Shown here piece by piece: positions 10,001-18,642 of a stretch of DNA of 49,192 nt (position 1 is its first letter; each line of letters starts with the position of its first letter). The notes under the pieces were generated by a model. The model was given only the letters and a program-made list of their open reading frames with translations. It was not told where the DNA came from and made no database searches. Both the position numbers and the translations under genes were made by a program. The stretch covers positions 1-49,192 of the forward strand of contig QHYZ01000083.1 in the NCBI GenBank assembly GCA_003225295.1, read 5' to 3'. The stretch comes from Acidobacteriota bacterium (GTDB lineage Bacteria; Acidobacteriota; Terriglobia; Acidiferrales; UBA7541).

Positions 10001-10496
10001 GCAGCTCCTGGACATTACCACCTTGACGACCGGGCCGCCATTCACCGTTTATTCCGGCGTGCAACAAACTGGCGCTGGAGCCGGCGGTACCGATCGGCCC
10101 GACCTTCTCGCCAAGCCGAATTTTTCCACTAACCGCACCGTGCGCGAGGACTACTTCGGCATGGGCGCGGCGAACAGCTCATGGTTCGAAATCCCCATCC
10201 ATATTCCCGGTGGCACCGGTCCCAACCATGGCCGCTTCGGCACCCTGGGCCGTGGCGCATTTCGCGCCCCCGGCTTTCGCGATTTTGACCTAGCCCTGAT
10301 CAAGGACACCGCTTTCGGTCATCGCGGAAATGGAGAACTCGCGATCCTTCAGATTCGCGCGGAGTTCTTTAATATCTTCAACGAAGTCAACTTCGGCTTG
10401 CCCTCCAACATCGTCCGTGGCAGCGGCTTCGGGGTCATCAGCAAAACCGCGGGCCCATCACGTCAGATCCAGTTCTCCCTCAAACTGAACTATTGA
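7068..10496 (+). CDS. TonB-dependent receptor, Oar-like, with N-terminal carboxypeptidase-regulatory domain
   Basis: A 1142-residue outer-membrane protein. A signal peptide-like segment (about residues 10-28) is followed by a beta-sandwich module (SGVLRDSAGNPVDLATIKL...AGDYALTVS, about 32-110) of the CarboxypepD_reg type. A plug region carries FAVNGQRGSAAVFAIDGAD, IQEVQSSSGVMPADTGHGASGF and NVVTKSGSDQVHGSLFEF, the usual order in Oar-like receptors. The long C-terminal part is a beta-barrel ending in SLKLNY, with the terminal aromatic residue expected of outer-membrane barrels. No TonB box was clear. The start is fixed by a lack of alternative start codons before the signal peptide. Such receptors import or bind large nutrients, but the substrate cannot be read from sequence. 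The 3' end overlaps the convergent PPOX gene by 7 bp. Confidence 0.9.
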   Translation: MLCWDGPFARAFILVSGLVLFPSLHCSAAPSWSGVLRDSAGNPVDLATIKLLAANRHRAYSATTSTTGQFVFTAVAAGDYALTVSVAGKIWTAAAPVIIKDGRALWSGLRLSPQGQELSIIVAADAAAPRASGGERLSTGEVSSLPLNERDFSKLLLLAAGTMTDTNGAANFTQQFAVNGQRGSAAVFAIDGADTTDPELGGATFSNFNVDAIQEVQSSSGVMPADTGHGASGFTNVVTKSGSDQVHGSLFEFVRNASFDARNFFDRQSDVDTRRLPPFARNEFGVTNGGPIVLPRIYDGRGKTFYFAEYQGFRQVLGTTQVFPVPTVLERQGIDTATFPGDTLVIPVNSSIAPLVARYPLPNDPHGAYGARTYATSSKVVTNTDQASLRLDHRLSDKATLFLRFSRNQVTGPTTNPDQTAIDPDFGVKFFDHQRNAAVKYSRAPTPHFSYQTTLGYIRSTPVFITSNHTQPAMAFGDGLFQGFNSADGSIFGSYGNVYQFKHDLVYRRGSHSFKWGAELRFNRDSTIFGTNPNGLYTFGGGTAYSPVMIPSASGQHDIHRGDPLPDSLTGLLTATPYSYTVTAAASLTPQGDKFDEAAVRREAYNFYVQDSWKATARLSVSYGLRYEVNSRIHEAKHRTSLPIPIGPSGQPAGFLAPGTRQIYLYNPQPPYAMDWNGWGPRLSVDYGLTKHTTLHAGGTITTILPNLWLENYVTGAFPFIFQPLVTALAGFPLNFQDSVVPLALPSVYTTQGQLLFSSGSSSNVAPNTPMDVQRFQNDLAALTPGHQVQLFSGISFDPHFRNGYIATDILGIDQEIASVKFSASYVGTVGIHLASVLSPNSYGGADPAFAPYTQFNSTGQAIGGFGPELVMTTGSHSSYHALQTSVSQNTVRMGLSFQASYTFSKSMDDTSAVPGGITANGGVILQTLPQDPYRPQADRGPSTFDVTHVFTLNLIQSLALDRLRFLQPLGRKLTKGWQLLDITTLTTGPPFTVYSGVQQTGAGAGGTDRPDLLAKPNFSTNRTVREDYFGMGAANSSWFEIPIHIPGGTGPNHGRFGTLGRGAFRAPGFRDFDLALIKDTAFGHRGNGELAILQIRAEFFNIFNEVNFGLPSNIVRGSGFGVISKTAGPSRQIQFSLKLNY

Positions 10497-10909
10497 CTCT
10501 TTTTGCCGGCTTCAATTCCCGCCGGCCGAATCACAAAGCCGATGCGCCCACGGCGCCGAAACGACGCGAAGAAATTCAACAGCTGCTTCCACGGCACATA
10601 TTTCTTGTTCAGCAGGCGGTCTGCATAGGCGGCCTCTCGGCCCGTCACGATTTCCGCCCGCGCATCCACCCACTCTCCCAACAAGTTACCGCGCATGTCG
10701 CACGGCGCGATCCGCACGCTTCCGTTGTTCCGAATGCGCTTCACCTTTCCGGAGTCTCCGGTCGTGTACGCGTACACTCGCGCCGCATCGCTGGCCAGAT
10801 CGCTGGCGGGATCGGCGGCAAACCACACTGGGGTCTTCACACCATGGCCACTTTTCTTGAAGGTCTCGAGATTCAAATACTTGTGCCCGGCAAACGCCGC
10901 AAAGCTCAT
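10490..10909 (-). CDS. PPOX-class flavin/F420-dependent protein (pyridoxamine 5'-phosphate oxidase-like split barrel)
   Basis: A 139-residue protein. KTPVWFAAD, VYAYTTGDSGKVKRIRNNGSVRIAPCDMRG and GEWVDARAEIV form the split-barrel pattern seen in PPOX-class F420- or flavin-binding reductases of the Rv2061 type. The C-terminus RRRGRIGFVIRP also fits. The cofactor cannot be decided from sequence alone. The start at 10909 (ATG) is preferred because GGAG lies 7 bases before it; a GTG at 10942 would add 11 residues with poorer spacing. It is the last gene of the minus-strand run, and its stop overlaps that of the TonB receptor tail to tail. Confidence 0.75.
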   Translation of the reverse strand: MSFAAFAGHKYLNLETFKKSGHGVKTPVWFAADPASDLASDAARVYAYTTGDSGKVKRIRNNGSVRIAPCDMRGNLLGEWVDARAEIVTGREAAYADRLLNKKYVPWKQLLNFFASFRRRGRIGFVIRPAGIEAGKKSQ

Positions 10910-11065
10910 CGCCTCGCTCCGGCCGCCAGAATCTTTCGCCACAACCCTTCGATGCGCGTCATTTTACACGCGTCACAAACAAAAAGAGGGGCGAACCATC
11001 TCGTCCGTCCCCTCTATACATTTCTCCAGATGCCTGCTCGACAGGCCTGTGCCGGCCGCGGTTCG

Positions 11066-11677
11066 CTACATCGGCGGGAAATTCGCGTCGGCTTTTACTT
11101 CCAGAATCTGCGCGGTATGTCTCCGTGTATGGCCGGAAATCAGAAGGATCCATTGATAGCCATCCAGCGTGCCAATCGCAGGAACGGGGTGGTCGAAGAG
11201 ATGATCGCGCAAGTCTTCCTGCGTGGTCTTGACGTATTCGATGGTACCCGCCCGCTTGTCTTGAAAAAGTTTGATCGATTCCGGCAGCGTCATGGCCGCC
11301 TGCTTGGCGGGGTCGAGGGGTTCCGGCGCGGTGGCCTTGTGGCTCCGGTCCTGGAGAATCTTCACAATCAGCTCGTCCTTGCCCTTGGCGGCTTCACGCT
11401 TCTCTGGATTCGCCGGAGTTTTCATGATCTTTTCACTGACCAGGCCGAAGATGAATCCTTCCGCCAGTGCGATGTGCTCGGAGCACTCCGCCACCGACCA
11501 GCGGTCCGGAGCAGCTTTAAAGTTCGACTGCGCCGGGGATAGGCCTTTGGTGGCGTCCAGAAAAGCTTTCTTGGAGCCTTCCAGTTCGGCTACGGCCCGA
11601 TCCCGCTCTTCTTGCGTCAGCGTTTGGGTGGGGACGGCCGCCAAAAACAAAGCCATGGCGAGAAAGATGTTTTTCAT
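11066..11677 (-). CDS. Exported DinB-like protein
   Basis: A 203-residue protein with a signal peptide (MKNIFLAMALFLAAVPTQT). It is followed by a four-helix DinB/YfiT-type pattern: W-S-V-A-E-C-S-E-H-I with one potential metal-binding His, and a C-terminal SGHTRRHTAQI with two more. These three His positions are those used by DinB-family metal sites. DinB-like proteins are usually cytoplasmic thiol transferases or hydrolases, so an exported form is unusual but recurs in acidobacteria. A GGAAGG ribosome binding site precedes the ATG. It is 50 bases downstream of the next gene in the same run. The substrate is unknown. Confidence 0.75.
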   Translation of the reverse strand: MKNIFLAMALFLAAVPTQTLTQEERDRAVAELEGSKKAFLDATKGLSPAQSNFKAAPDRWSVAECSEHIALAEGFIFGLVSEKIMKTPANPEKREAAKGKDELIVKILQDRSHKATAPEPLDPAKQAAMTLPESIKLFQDKRAGTIEYVKTTQEDLRDHLFDHPVPAIGTLDGYQWILLISGHTRRHTAQILEVKADANFPPM

Positions 11678-11727
11678 TCATACCTTCCAGGAGATTTATG
11701 GAATTTCGTCTTGCGCATTATAGCGCA

Positions 11728-12243
11728 CTATTTTCGGCGGACGTAAGTCACCTCTTCCGTGAAGGCGTCCTTCTGTTCTTTCTGGAAGGTCCAGGTGGTC
11801 TTGAAATGATCGTTGTCGATAAACGTGTACACCGCGTGATGCATGTGCCCATCACCGGGATTCTTCAGGTTCGAGATGCTCACCAGGTCAAAGGTGATCG
11901 TCTTGGTTTCCGGCGCGTAAGAGCCGCGCATGGTCGGCTGATTTCCGGCCATGCAATAGTGCGTCAGCTTGATTTGGTCGCCGTCCAGGTAATACAGCGT
12001 GGTCATCTCCACCGGCTTGCCATTCTCCACCATGTGGAACTTCTCGAGGACCGCCGTGCCCCCGGAGGTCAACTCCAGGTCCAGGGTGGCCTTGTTCATG
12101 TTCGTCTTGTCGGTCTCCCAGTTTCCCACGAGCGATTTCAGTTTCTCGAACGCTTCTGTCCCGCTGCCGGCCGCAGGATTTGGCACCGGCATGACTGCTA
12201 TGCCCAACACCACGACGCTCAAAACTTTCGTCCAGCCTCTCAT
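11728..12243 (-). CDS. Exported protein of unknown function (lipocalin-like, DUF1579-type)
   Basis: A 171-residue protein with a signal peptide (MRGWTKVLSVVVLGIAVMPVP). The mature part begins with FEKLKSLVGNWE and continues with alternating beta-strand patterns (YYLDGDQIKLTHYCMAGNQPTM, TKTITFDLVSISNLKNP, HHAVYTFIDNDHFKTTWTF). The opening L-V-G-x-W and the strand order resemble small lipocalin-like beta-barrels of the DUF1579 kind, but no ligand site is identifiable. GAGGAG lies at good distance before the ATG. Gaps of about 50-60 bases to both neighbours support co-transcription with the DinB-like and membrane protein genes. Confidence 0.7.
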   Translation of the reverse strand: MRGWTKVLSVVVLGIAVMPVPNPAAGSGTEAFEKLKSLVGNWETDKTNMNKATLDLELTSGGTAVLEKFHMVENGKPVEMTTLYYLDGDQIKLTHYCMAGNQPTMRGSYAPETKTITFDLVSISNLKNPGDGHMHHAVYTFIDNDHFKTTWTFQKEQKDAFTEEVTYVRRK

Positions 12244-12301
12244 CGATCATCTCCTCTCAAGTATTATTCCTCTCGAAAATGGACCACGCGAAATCCGAAG
12301 C

Positions 12302-12667
12302 CTAGCGCGCCGCCGCTGCCGTCCGAGCGGCCCTCCCAAATCGTTGCGTTGCGAATCCCACAATCGCGCCGAGAAGCATTCCCGGAATCATAATGTCCCA
12401 AAACAATGCCATACCCGCTCGCAGAATCACGAGGAGACTCAATAGCGCCGCAATCGCGATTCCCGCTAACATTCCCAGCAGCATGGAATGGACTCGCTCG
12501 GAAACATATCCGGTTGCCACTCCCGCGACCAATCCCTTCAACAACGAGAAGGTGATCACGCTGCCCATGACGGGGGCAAGTGCGGGCTCGAAAAACCCGC
12601 TCAAGCCATCCAGAAGCCCCAGCATTCCTCCCACCGCGAGTCCCAGCACTGGTTTCGCGAGACTCAT
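12302..12667 (-). CDS. Small membrane protein, paralogue of the gene at 13113-13466
   Basis: A 121-residue hydrophobic protein with about four membrane segments rich in Gly and Ala. It is clearly related to the protein encoded at 13113-13466. Shared landmarks are the N-terminal GMLGLLDG versus GAVLGAVDG, the central LLKGLVAGVATG versus TIKGLIAGVAAG, and the C-terminal GAIVGFATQRFG versus GLIVGYATQRYG. An AGGAGG site precedes the ATG. Function is unknown; nothing suggests a transporter or enzyme active site. It is 25 bases downstream of the VOC gene. Confidence 0.75.
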   Translation of the reverse strand: MSLAKPVLGLAVGGMLGLLDGLSGFFEPALAPVMGSVITFSLLKGLVAGVATGYVSERVHSMLLGMLAGIAIAALLSLLVILRAGMALFWDIMIPGMLLGAIVGFATQRFGRAARTAAAAR

Positions 12668-12692
12668 GGTTCCCTCCTAGTCCGTCATGGCC

Positions 12693-13058
12693 TCACTTGG
12701 CGTTCTTGTCGGCCTGCATCACGCCAAAGAGGTTTCCTTCTGTGTCTTCGCAATAGGCAAAATATCCGACGCCGGGAATGGGAGTCTTGGGCATCACCAG
12801 TTTTCCACCAGCGTGCTTCGCTGCCTCGATGGCCGTGTCGACAGAATCCACGCCGATGGTGTTGGTAGTCGTCTTTACATCGGTATTTTTCATGAGGCCG
12901 CCGTTGATTCCGGGTGTTCCCTCGGGCCCGGTGGTCACCAGCCAATACTCCATCGGCCCCGGCCATTTTTCAATCTTCCAACCGAAGGCCTTGCGGTAAA
13001 AATTGGCGGCGCGTTCCGGATCACTTGTGGGTATTTCAAAATGGATGACTCGAGACAT
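12693..13058 (-). CDS. VOC-family (glyoxalase/bleomycin-resistance-like) protein
   Basis: A 121-residue vicinal-oxygen-chelate protein. It starts RVIHFEIPTSDPERAANFYRKAFGW, the classic first beta-alpha unit with a metal-ligand-type His, and ends GVGYFAYCEDTEGNLFGVMQAD with the conserved D-x-E-G-N and a final beta strand. These small single-domain members often resemble YdaG/PhnB-like proteins. The substrate is unknown. AGGAGG stands 8 bases before the ATG. It sits between two paralogous membrane proteins with short gaps (54 and 25 bases), so it probably shares their transcript. Confidence 0.85.
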   Translation of the reverse strand: MSRVIHFEIPTSDPERAANFYRKAFGWKIEKWPGPMEYWLVTTGPEGTPGINGGLMKNTDVKTTTNTIGVDSVDTAIEAAKHAGGKLVMPKTPIPGVGYFAYCEDTEGNLFGVMQADKNAK

Positions 13059-13112
13059 GCTTCTCCTCCTAAATTGATCGAACGAAGCTCTTGAATTGTT
13101 CTCCTACCTGGT

Positions 13113-13466
13113 CTAACGACTTGCCACCGGAGTCGGCGCCGCACCGTACCGCTGCGTGGCGTAACCTACAATCAATCCGACAATGCTGCCCGGCAAAATG
13201 ATCTCGAAATAGTAGCCATGTTGAAGATACGCAACGATAAAGGCGAGCACAAATCCCACCGCCAGACCGAACAGAATCCCCAGGGGCACGGAATTCACCT
13301 TGCGCGCGAAAATGCCGGCGGCTACCCCGGCGATCAGTCCCTTGATCGTAGAGCCGAAGATGATTCCCGCCAATTGCGCTCGCACAGCGGGCGTGAACCA
13401 CGCCGTCCCGCCGTCAACCGCCCCCAGCACGGCCCCCAGCAGCAGCCCCAGCAGCACTTTGTTCAT
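13113..13466 (-). CDS. Small membrane protein, paralogue of the gene at 12302-12667
   Basis: A 117-residue membrane protein with about four hydrophobic segments, matching its neighbour two genes downstream along nearly its whole length (GLLLGAVLGAVDG, STIKGLIAGVAAG, PGSIVGLIVGYATQRYG). The start is taken at ATG 13466 because GGAGG lies 6 bases before it; a GTG immediately upstream is the alternative. It begins 66 bases after the kinase stop, making it the first gene after the sigma-kinase pair. No known function. Confidence 0.75.
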   Translation of the reverse strand: MNKVLLGLLLGAVLGAVDGGTAWFTPAVRAQLAGIIFGSTIKGLIAGVAAGIFARKVNSVPLGILFGLAVGFVLAFIVAYLQHGYYFEIILPGSIVGLIVGYATQRYGAAPTPVASR

Positions 13467-13532
13467 CACATCCCTCCGTCGCGATCTGTCTCTGTAGTGT
13501 TCCTTACAACGAATCCCTGAATTCCTTTAGGC

Positions 13533-14566
<1,034 letters not shown>

Positions 14567-14570
<4 letters not shown>

Positions 14571-15325
14571 TTTGCCACCCAGCCAAAGGCGGCGCGCGCT
14601 TCGCGCTGAAATTCTTCCTCACTGCTCGAGAGTACGCGCAACCGCTCCAGCGCGATTCTTCGAAATTCACGGCGCGCCCATGCCAGTGCGTTGGTCACCT
14701 CCACGACGGAAAGTCCATATTCTCTTGCCATTTGCTGGTAGGAAATGGTCTCATTTCCTTCCAGGTCGTACGCTTCGAACAGATGAAAAGTGCGCTCGCG
14801 CTCGCGCGAGGCACAGAATGCGCGCAAGTCCTCCACCGCCAGCGCGAAAAGACTTCGCACCCACTCTTTTTCGAAAAACTGCTCGAGTGATTCGGGCGAA
14901 GGAATCCGAGCGGCATCCATCACCGTGGCGCCAAGTTCCTCTTCCGCGCCGGCAAAATCGAGCGCCACGTGCAGTACCGCTCCGCCGCGTTTCTGCCGCC
15001 GCTCGGCTTTGTCTTCATTCATGACAAAGCTGTCGACGCAAACGCGCAAATAGGTTCGCAGCCGGCTCTTCTTCGAATCAAATTTGTCGAGCAGCCCCCG
15101 TTCCAGCAGTCCGGCAAAAAATCCCTGGGTGAGATCCTGCGCATCGTGGGCCGGCCGGTTCCATCGCCATCGCACGTATTTATAGACGGGCTTCCAGTAG
15201 GCCACGCACAGCGCCTCCAGCGCGCCCGCTCGTTCCTCGGCATCGATGCTGTGGGCCCTCTCGATCACCGACCGGCGCGTCAGGGGGAAGCGATCCCCGC
15301 TGGGTTGGAAGTCGTCTTCGCTCAT
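14567..15325 (-). CDS. ECF-type RNA polymerase sigma factor linked to a Ser/Thr kinase
   Basis: A 252-residue sigma factor, longer than typical ECF factors. Region 2 is visible as W-K-P-V-Y-K-Y-V-R-W...DAQDLTQGFFAGLLERGLLDKFDSKKSRLRTYLRVCVDSFVMNE. The region 4 helix-turn-helix is YQQMAREYGLSVVEVTNALAWARREFRRI, with an unusually long linker (about residues 110-190). Sigma factors of this type encoded with a Ser/Thr kinase are known in several groups, where phosphorylation replaces an anti-sigma factor; here that is an inference from the 4-bp overlap with the kinase gene. The ATG at 15325 is preceded only by a weak binding site (GAAAGTGAC). Confidence 0.88.
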
Positions 15326-15505
15326 GTCACTTTCGCCAGATGGCGCACTTGGGGAGGAGTTTATGCAGGACGGTCCGCGCTGACAAGCGGGGTTTAGGGT
15401 GAGCGTCGGGGGGCAGCGTAAAGTCGGGAGGGGTGCGGGGAGGCGGGCGCTGGAAAAACGAAGAGCCCCAAGCGAAATGTCACCGGCATAAAGATTTGCT
15501 TCTCC

Positions 15506-15535
15506 TTGACAGTCTAGGAGACTCCGGAGTATATA
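15506..15535 (+). promoter_or_regulatory. Sigma-70 promoter of the padR-ADOP array
   Basis: A perfect TTGACA at 15506-15511 and TATATA at 15530-15535 are separated by 18 bases. It lies 30 bases before the padR relic and is the only strong promoter seen ahead of the three permeases. Confidence 0.65.
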
Positions 15536-15555
15536 TTCCTAGTCGCTCTAGGAGA
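15513..15555 (+). promoter_or_regulatory. Operator-like palindromes overlapping the padR-ADOP promoter
   Basis: The promoter spacer holds a perfect 10-base palindrome ACTCCGGAGT at 15521-15530. Around it lies an inverted pair CTAGGA (15514-15519) and TCCTAG (15537-15542), with a further direct copy TCTAGGAGA at 15547-15555 repeating the one at 15513-15521. Placement across the -35/-10 interval fits binding of a dimeric repressor such as PadR. The link to PadR is inferred from position. Confidence 0.5.
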
Positions 15556-15565
15556 ACGCGCTCCC

Positions 15566-15868
15566 GTGGACCAGCAACTCGAAGGAGCGCTGGACATGCC
15601 TATCCTCAAGACGGTTTCGCTCGGCTCGCTCGACGGCTACGGCGTTCTGTTGCCCATCCGGCAAATTTCAAAAGACCGCCTGGAAATTCCCCGGCGCCGT
15701 ACCGCCTGGAGCACCTGCGGATTTCGAGCCCCTGGGGAGAGTCGGAGAACCAACAGGATTACTGGCTCACGACGGCGGGGAAACGCCGCTTCCAAACCGA
15801 GGCGGAAAAGTGGAATCGCCTCCGACGTCATCTGGGGAATAATGGCTACGACACACGAGGAAGTATGA
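15566..15868 (+). pseudogene. Frameshifted PadR-family transcriptional regulator
   Basis: PadR proteins of acidobacteria repress neighbouring ADOP permease genes. Here the N-terminal helix-turn-helix part (LEGALDMPILKTVSLGSLDG, ending ISKDRLEIP) is read in one frame from GTG 15566. The second half (YRLEHLRISSPWGESENQQ, LTTAGKRRFQTEAEKWNRL) continues in another frame from about 15690. The tail (SDVIWGIMATTHEEV) returns to the first frame, with the stop at 15866-15868. About six residues normally found before the YRLE segment (QGSLYP-like) are missing, so a deletion is the likely cause. The stop overlaps the first permease start as ATGA. A sequencing error is possible at one site but would not explain both shifts and the missing residues. 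Confidence 0.75.
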
Positions 15869-18507
15869 CCTACTGGAGCCGCCTTCTGTCCTGGCTGCAG
15901 GCCATCCTGCAGCGCTCTCGCCTGGAGAACGAAATGGATCGAGAGCTGCGCTTCCACTTGGAGGCGTACGCGGAAGACTTGATCGAGAGGGGGGTGCCCC
16001 GCGAGGACGCCATGCGCCAGGCGCGGCTGGAGTTCGGCGGAATCGATCGAGCCAAGGAGGAGTGCCGGGAAGCGCGCGGTGTCAGTTTCGTCGAAACTCT
16101 GATCCAAGACTTACGGTACGGTGCCCGCATGCTGGGCAAAAGCCCGGGCTTCACAGCAGTTGTGGGCCTAACTCTGGCCCTCGGCATCGGTGCAAACACG
16201 GCCATCTTCAGCGTCGTAAATGCTGTACTGCTGCGACCACTGCCCTTTCCAAATCCGGAGAAGATCGTGCAGCTGGGGGCGAGCTTGGATAACGGTGAGC
16301 CAAATGGCTCGGTCACGGTACCGCAATTCATTTTTTGCCGCGACCACGGCGAGGCCATATTTGACTCGGTTGCCGGATTTCAAGGGGGCCCAGCATTGGA
16401 ACTCAAGCAGCATGGCCGTGTGGACTGGGTGACTTCACTGTGGGTGACGGATGACTTCTTCCGGGTTGTGGGCGTGCCTCCCGAGCTTGGCCGAGGATTT
16501 CGACGTGAAGAAACGCAGCCCGGTGCGCTTCCTTCCGTGGTACTGAGCGATGCGCTTTGGCGGCGCACTTTCGGCGCGAATCCAGAAGTCATCGGCGCGC
16601 AGCTGTATCTGGACGATGGTGCATACACTATTGTCGGCGTGACGCCGCGCGAGTTCACGTTTGTCGAGCAACCCACGGATGTTTTCATCCCGCTACACTT
16701 GGGTAACTCGCTCGGCGACCAAGGAACGAACACGCGCATGATCGCGCGCCTGAAGCCTGGCATCAGCATTGCTCAGGCGCAGACAGACCTGAAGATCATC
16801 TTCGGGCAGTTTCCAGCGAAAGATAGCCGTCTGTTTGTGGGCGACTACCATCGCTGGCTCGCCGGCGATTCTCGTTCGAGCCTGATCGTGCTTTTCGGCG
16901 CAGTCGGACTTCTCCTTCTCATTGCTTGTGTGAATGTGGCCAGCCTCATGCTTGCCCGTGTTAGCTCGCGCCAGCGCGAGATGTCCATCAGACTGGCTAT
17001 CGGCGCGCGGCCTGGACGTCTGCTGCGCCAGCTCCTTACCGAAAGCTTCTTGGTCGCCTTGATCGGCGCGGGCGCCGGCCTCCTGGCGGCCTATGGGGCT
17101 CTGGGCACACTGGTTTCTGCCATCCCTTTCAACCTTCCTTCGGGCGGTTTGATCCGCCTCGACGGCAAGGTCTTGCTGTTCACGTCCGGAATCGTGCTTC
17201 TGACGACAGTAGCCTTTGGCCTCGCCTCTTTCTGGCAAACAACGCGCGGCAATTTGAACGTCACGCTGAAAGAAGGCGGAAGCCAGACGGGAACGGGCCC
17301 GACCCATAGTCGGCTTCGCAACCTACTGGTGACTTGCGAAGTGGCGCTGTCGCTCGCACTGCTCGTGGGAGCGGCGTTATTTGGTGAGAGTCTCTACCGT
17401 TTGCATCAGGAAAAACTGGGATTCGATCCGCGGAATCTGGTGACCATGACGACTCCGATTGGCCGGGCCAGGAATCTTACCGCCGACCAGGTATGGAACT
17501 TTGAGCAGCAATTGTTGCCGAGAATCCAGAGTCTGCCAGGCGTCAATTCCGCAGCCGTCGTGACTGTCGCTCCGCTGACTGGCCAAGCAAACCTTCCCGC
17601 TCAGTTGCTGGGCAATAACGACGCCGAGCACAGCTTCGGCGGAACGGAAGTGCGAGCTGTTAGTACCGGCTACTTCGCTACCATGCGGATTCCGGTGTTG
17701 CGGGGCCGAGGGATTTTGGAAAACGACACGACCGGCACTTCGCCCGTGGCGGTAATCAACGAAGCGCTGGCACGGCGATGGTGGAATGGCGGCAATCCAA
17801 TCGGCGAGCGTATCGTGATCGGGAGCTTCCGAGGCCACAATTTGCTTAATCATCTGGAACCGCCCCGAGAGGTCGTTGGTGTCGTCGCGGACGTGAAGGG
17901 CAGGGTCCTAGTCCGGCCCGCTCCGCCAATGGTCTATATTCCCGCCGCACAAAATCGCGTAATGCTTGGTGGCACGACCGATTGGGTAGTTCGCACCAGC
18001 AGCTCAACCGATATTGCTGCGGCGCTGCGTCAGGCGGTTGTGGACGTGAACCCCGAGCAACCTATCACCGCGATTCATTCCATGACCGACGTGATCGCGG
18101 GCTCCGTCGCTGGACAGAGTTTTGACGCCTTACTCGTTGGACTCTTTGCGGGTATAGCGCTTGCGCTGGCTTCCGTTGGAATGTACGGCGTCTTAAATTT
18201 GTACGTCACCCAGCGGACGCACGAAATAGGTGTTCGTATTGCCATGGGAGCGCACCCGCGACAACTGTTGAAGCTGGTGGTGGCCCAAGGCCTTGGTTGG
18301 GCACTCGCAGGCGTGCTGATCGGTACGGCGACAGCACTGGGCCTGTCTCGGTTTCTGACGACCCTGCTGTATCAAGTCAAGCCCACCAGCTATGCGCCCT
18401 ATTTGGTTGGTGCGATCCTTTCTTTGGCAGTGGCGGCGCTGGCCAGTTACATTCCGGCACGTCGGGCCATGCGTGTCGATCCGATAGTCGCGTTGCGGTG
18501 CGAATAA
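15865..18507 (+). CDS. ABC transporter permease, ADOP type (copy 1)
   Basis: An 880-residue protein of the acidobacterial duplicated orphan permease family. An N-terminal soluble domain (about 1-75: MTYWSRLLSWLQAIL..EMDRELRFHLEAYAEDLIERG..ARLEFGGIDRAKEECREARG) precedes the first transmembrane helix at TAVVGLTLALGIGANTAIFSVVNAVLLRPLP. A MacB-type periplasmic domain and FtsX-like three-helix block follow, then a second repeat of the same layout ending IPARRAMRVDPIVALRCE. Members are known for lacking adjacent ATPases, as here. ATG 15865 overlaps the padR relic stop (ATGA). The padR middle segment is open in the same frame upstream, but the family N-terminus begins here. Substrate unknown. Confidence 0.92.
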   Translation: MTYWSRLLSWLQAILQRSRLENEMDRELRFHLEAYAEDLIERGVPREDAMRQARLEFGGIDRAKEECREARGVSFVETLIQDLRYGARMLGKSPGFTAVVGLTLALGIGANTAIFSVVNAVLLRPLPFPNPEKIVQLGASLDNGEPNGSVTVPQFIFCRDHGEAIFDSVAGFQGGPALELKQHGRVDWVTSLWVTDDFFRVVGVPPELGRGFRREETQPGALPSVVLSDALWRRTFGANPEVIGAQLYLDDGAYTIVGVTPREFTFVEQPTDVFIPLHLGNSLGDQGTNTRMIARLKPGISIAQAQTDLKIIFGQFPAKDSRLFVGDYHRWLAGDSRSSLIVLFGAVGLLLLIACVNVASLMLARVSSRQREMSIRLAIGARPGRLLRQLLTESFLVALIGAGAGLLAAYGALGTLVSAIPFNLPSGGLIRLDGKVLLFTSGIVLLTTVAFGLASFWQTTRGNLNVTLKEGGSQTGTGPTHSRLRNLLVTCEVALSLALLVGAALFGESLYRLHQEKLGFDPRNLVTMTTPIGRARNLTADQVWNFEQQLLPRIQSLPGVNSAAVVTVAPLTGQANLPAQLLGNNDAEHSFGGTEVRAVSTGYFATMRIPVLRGRGILENDTTGTSPVAVINEALARRWWNGGNPIGERIVIGSFRGHNLLNHLEPPREVVGVVADVKGRVLVRPAPPMVYIPAAQNRVMLGGTTDWVVRTSSSTDIAAALRQAVVDVNPEQPITAIHSMTDVIAGSVAGQSFDALLVGLFAGIALALASVGMYGVLNLYVTQRTHEIGVRIAMGAHPRQLLKLVVAQGLGWALAGVLIGTATALGLSRFLTTLLYQVKPTSYAPYLVGAILSLAVAALASYIPARRAMRVDPIVALRCE

Positions 18508-18532
18508 GTGGTGGTCCTTTCCGGACCACCAC
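18508..18532 (+). other. Perfect hairpin directly after ADOP copy 1
   Basis: Ten-base arms GTGGTGGTCC (18508-18517) and GGACCACCAC (18523-18532) enclose a 5-base loop and start at the base after the stop codon. No U-tract follows, so it is not a standard intrinsic terminator. It could stabilise the upstream message or weaken read-through into copy 2. Confidence 0.5.
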
Positions 18533-18642
18533 GGACCATGAATGCAGGGGTAAGGAAACTCTAGAGAAAGAGATTTACGACCTACTTTCGAAGGAATAAG
18601 TGACGTGCTCGAAGGAATCCTGCCTACGACAGCAGAGGAAGT

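Noticed and set aside
10493-11542. 349-codon plus-strand frame opposite the PPOX and DinB-like genes
   Set aside because: The minus-strand genes have ribosome binding sites, a signal peptide and family motifs; the plus frame has none.
15433-15864. In-frame upstream extension of ADOP copy 1
   Set aside because: The extension reads through the frameshifted padR; the ADOP family N-terminus and a ribosome binding site occur at 15865.
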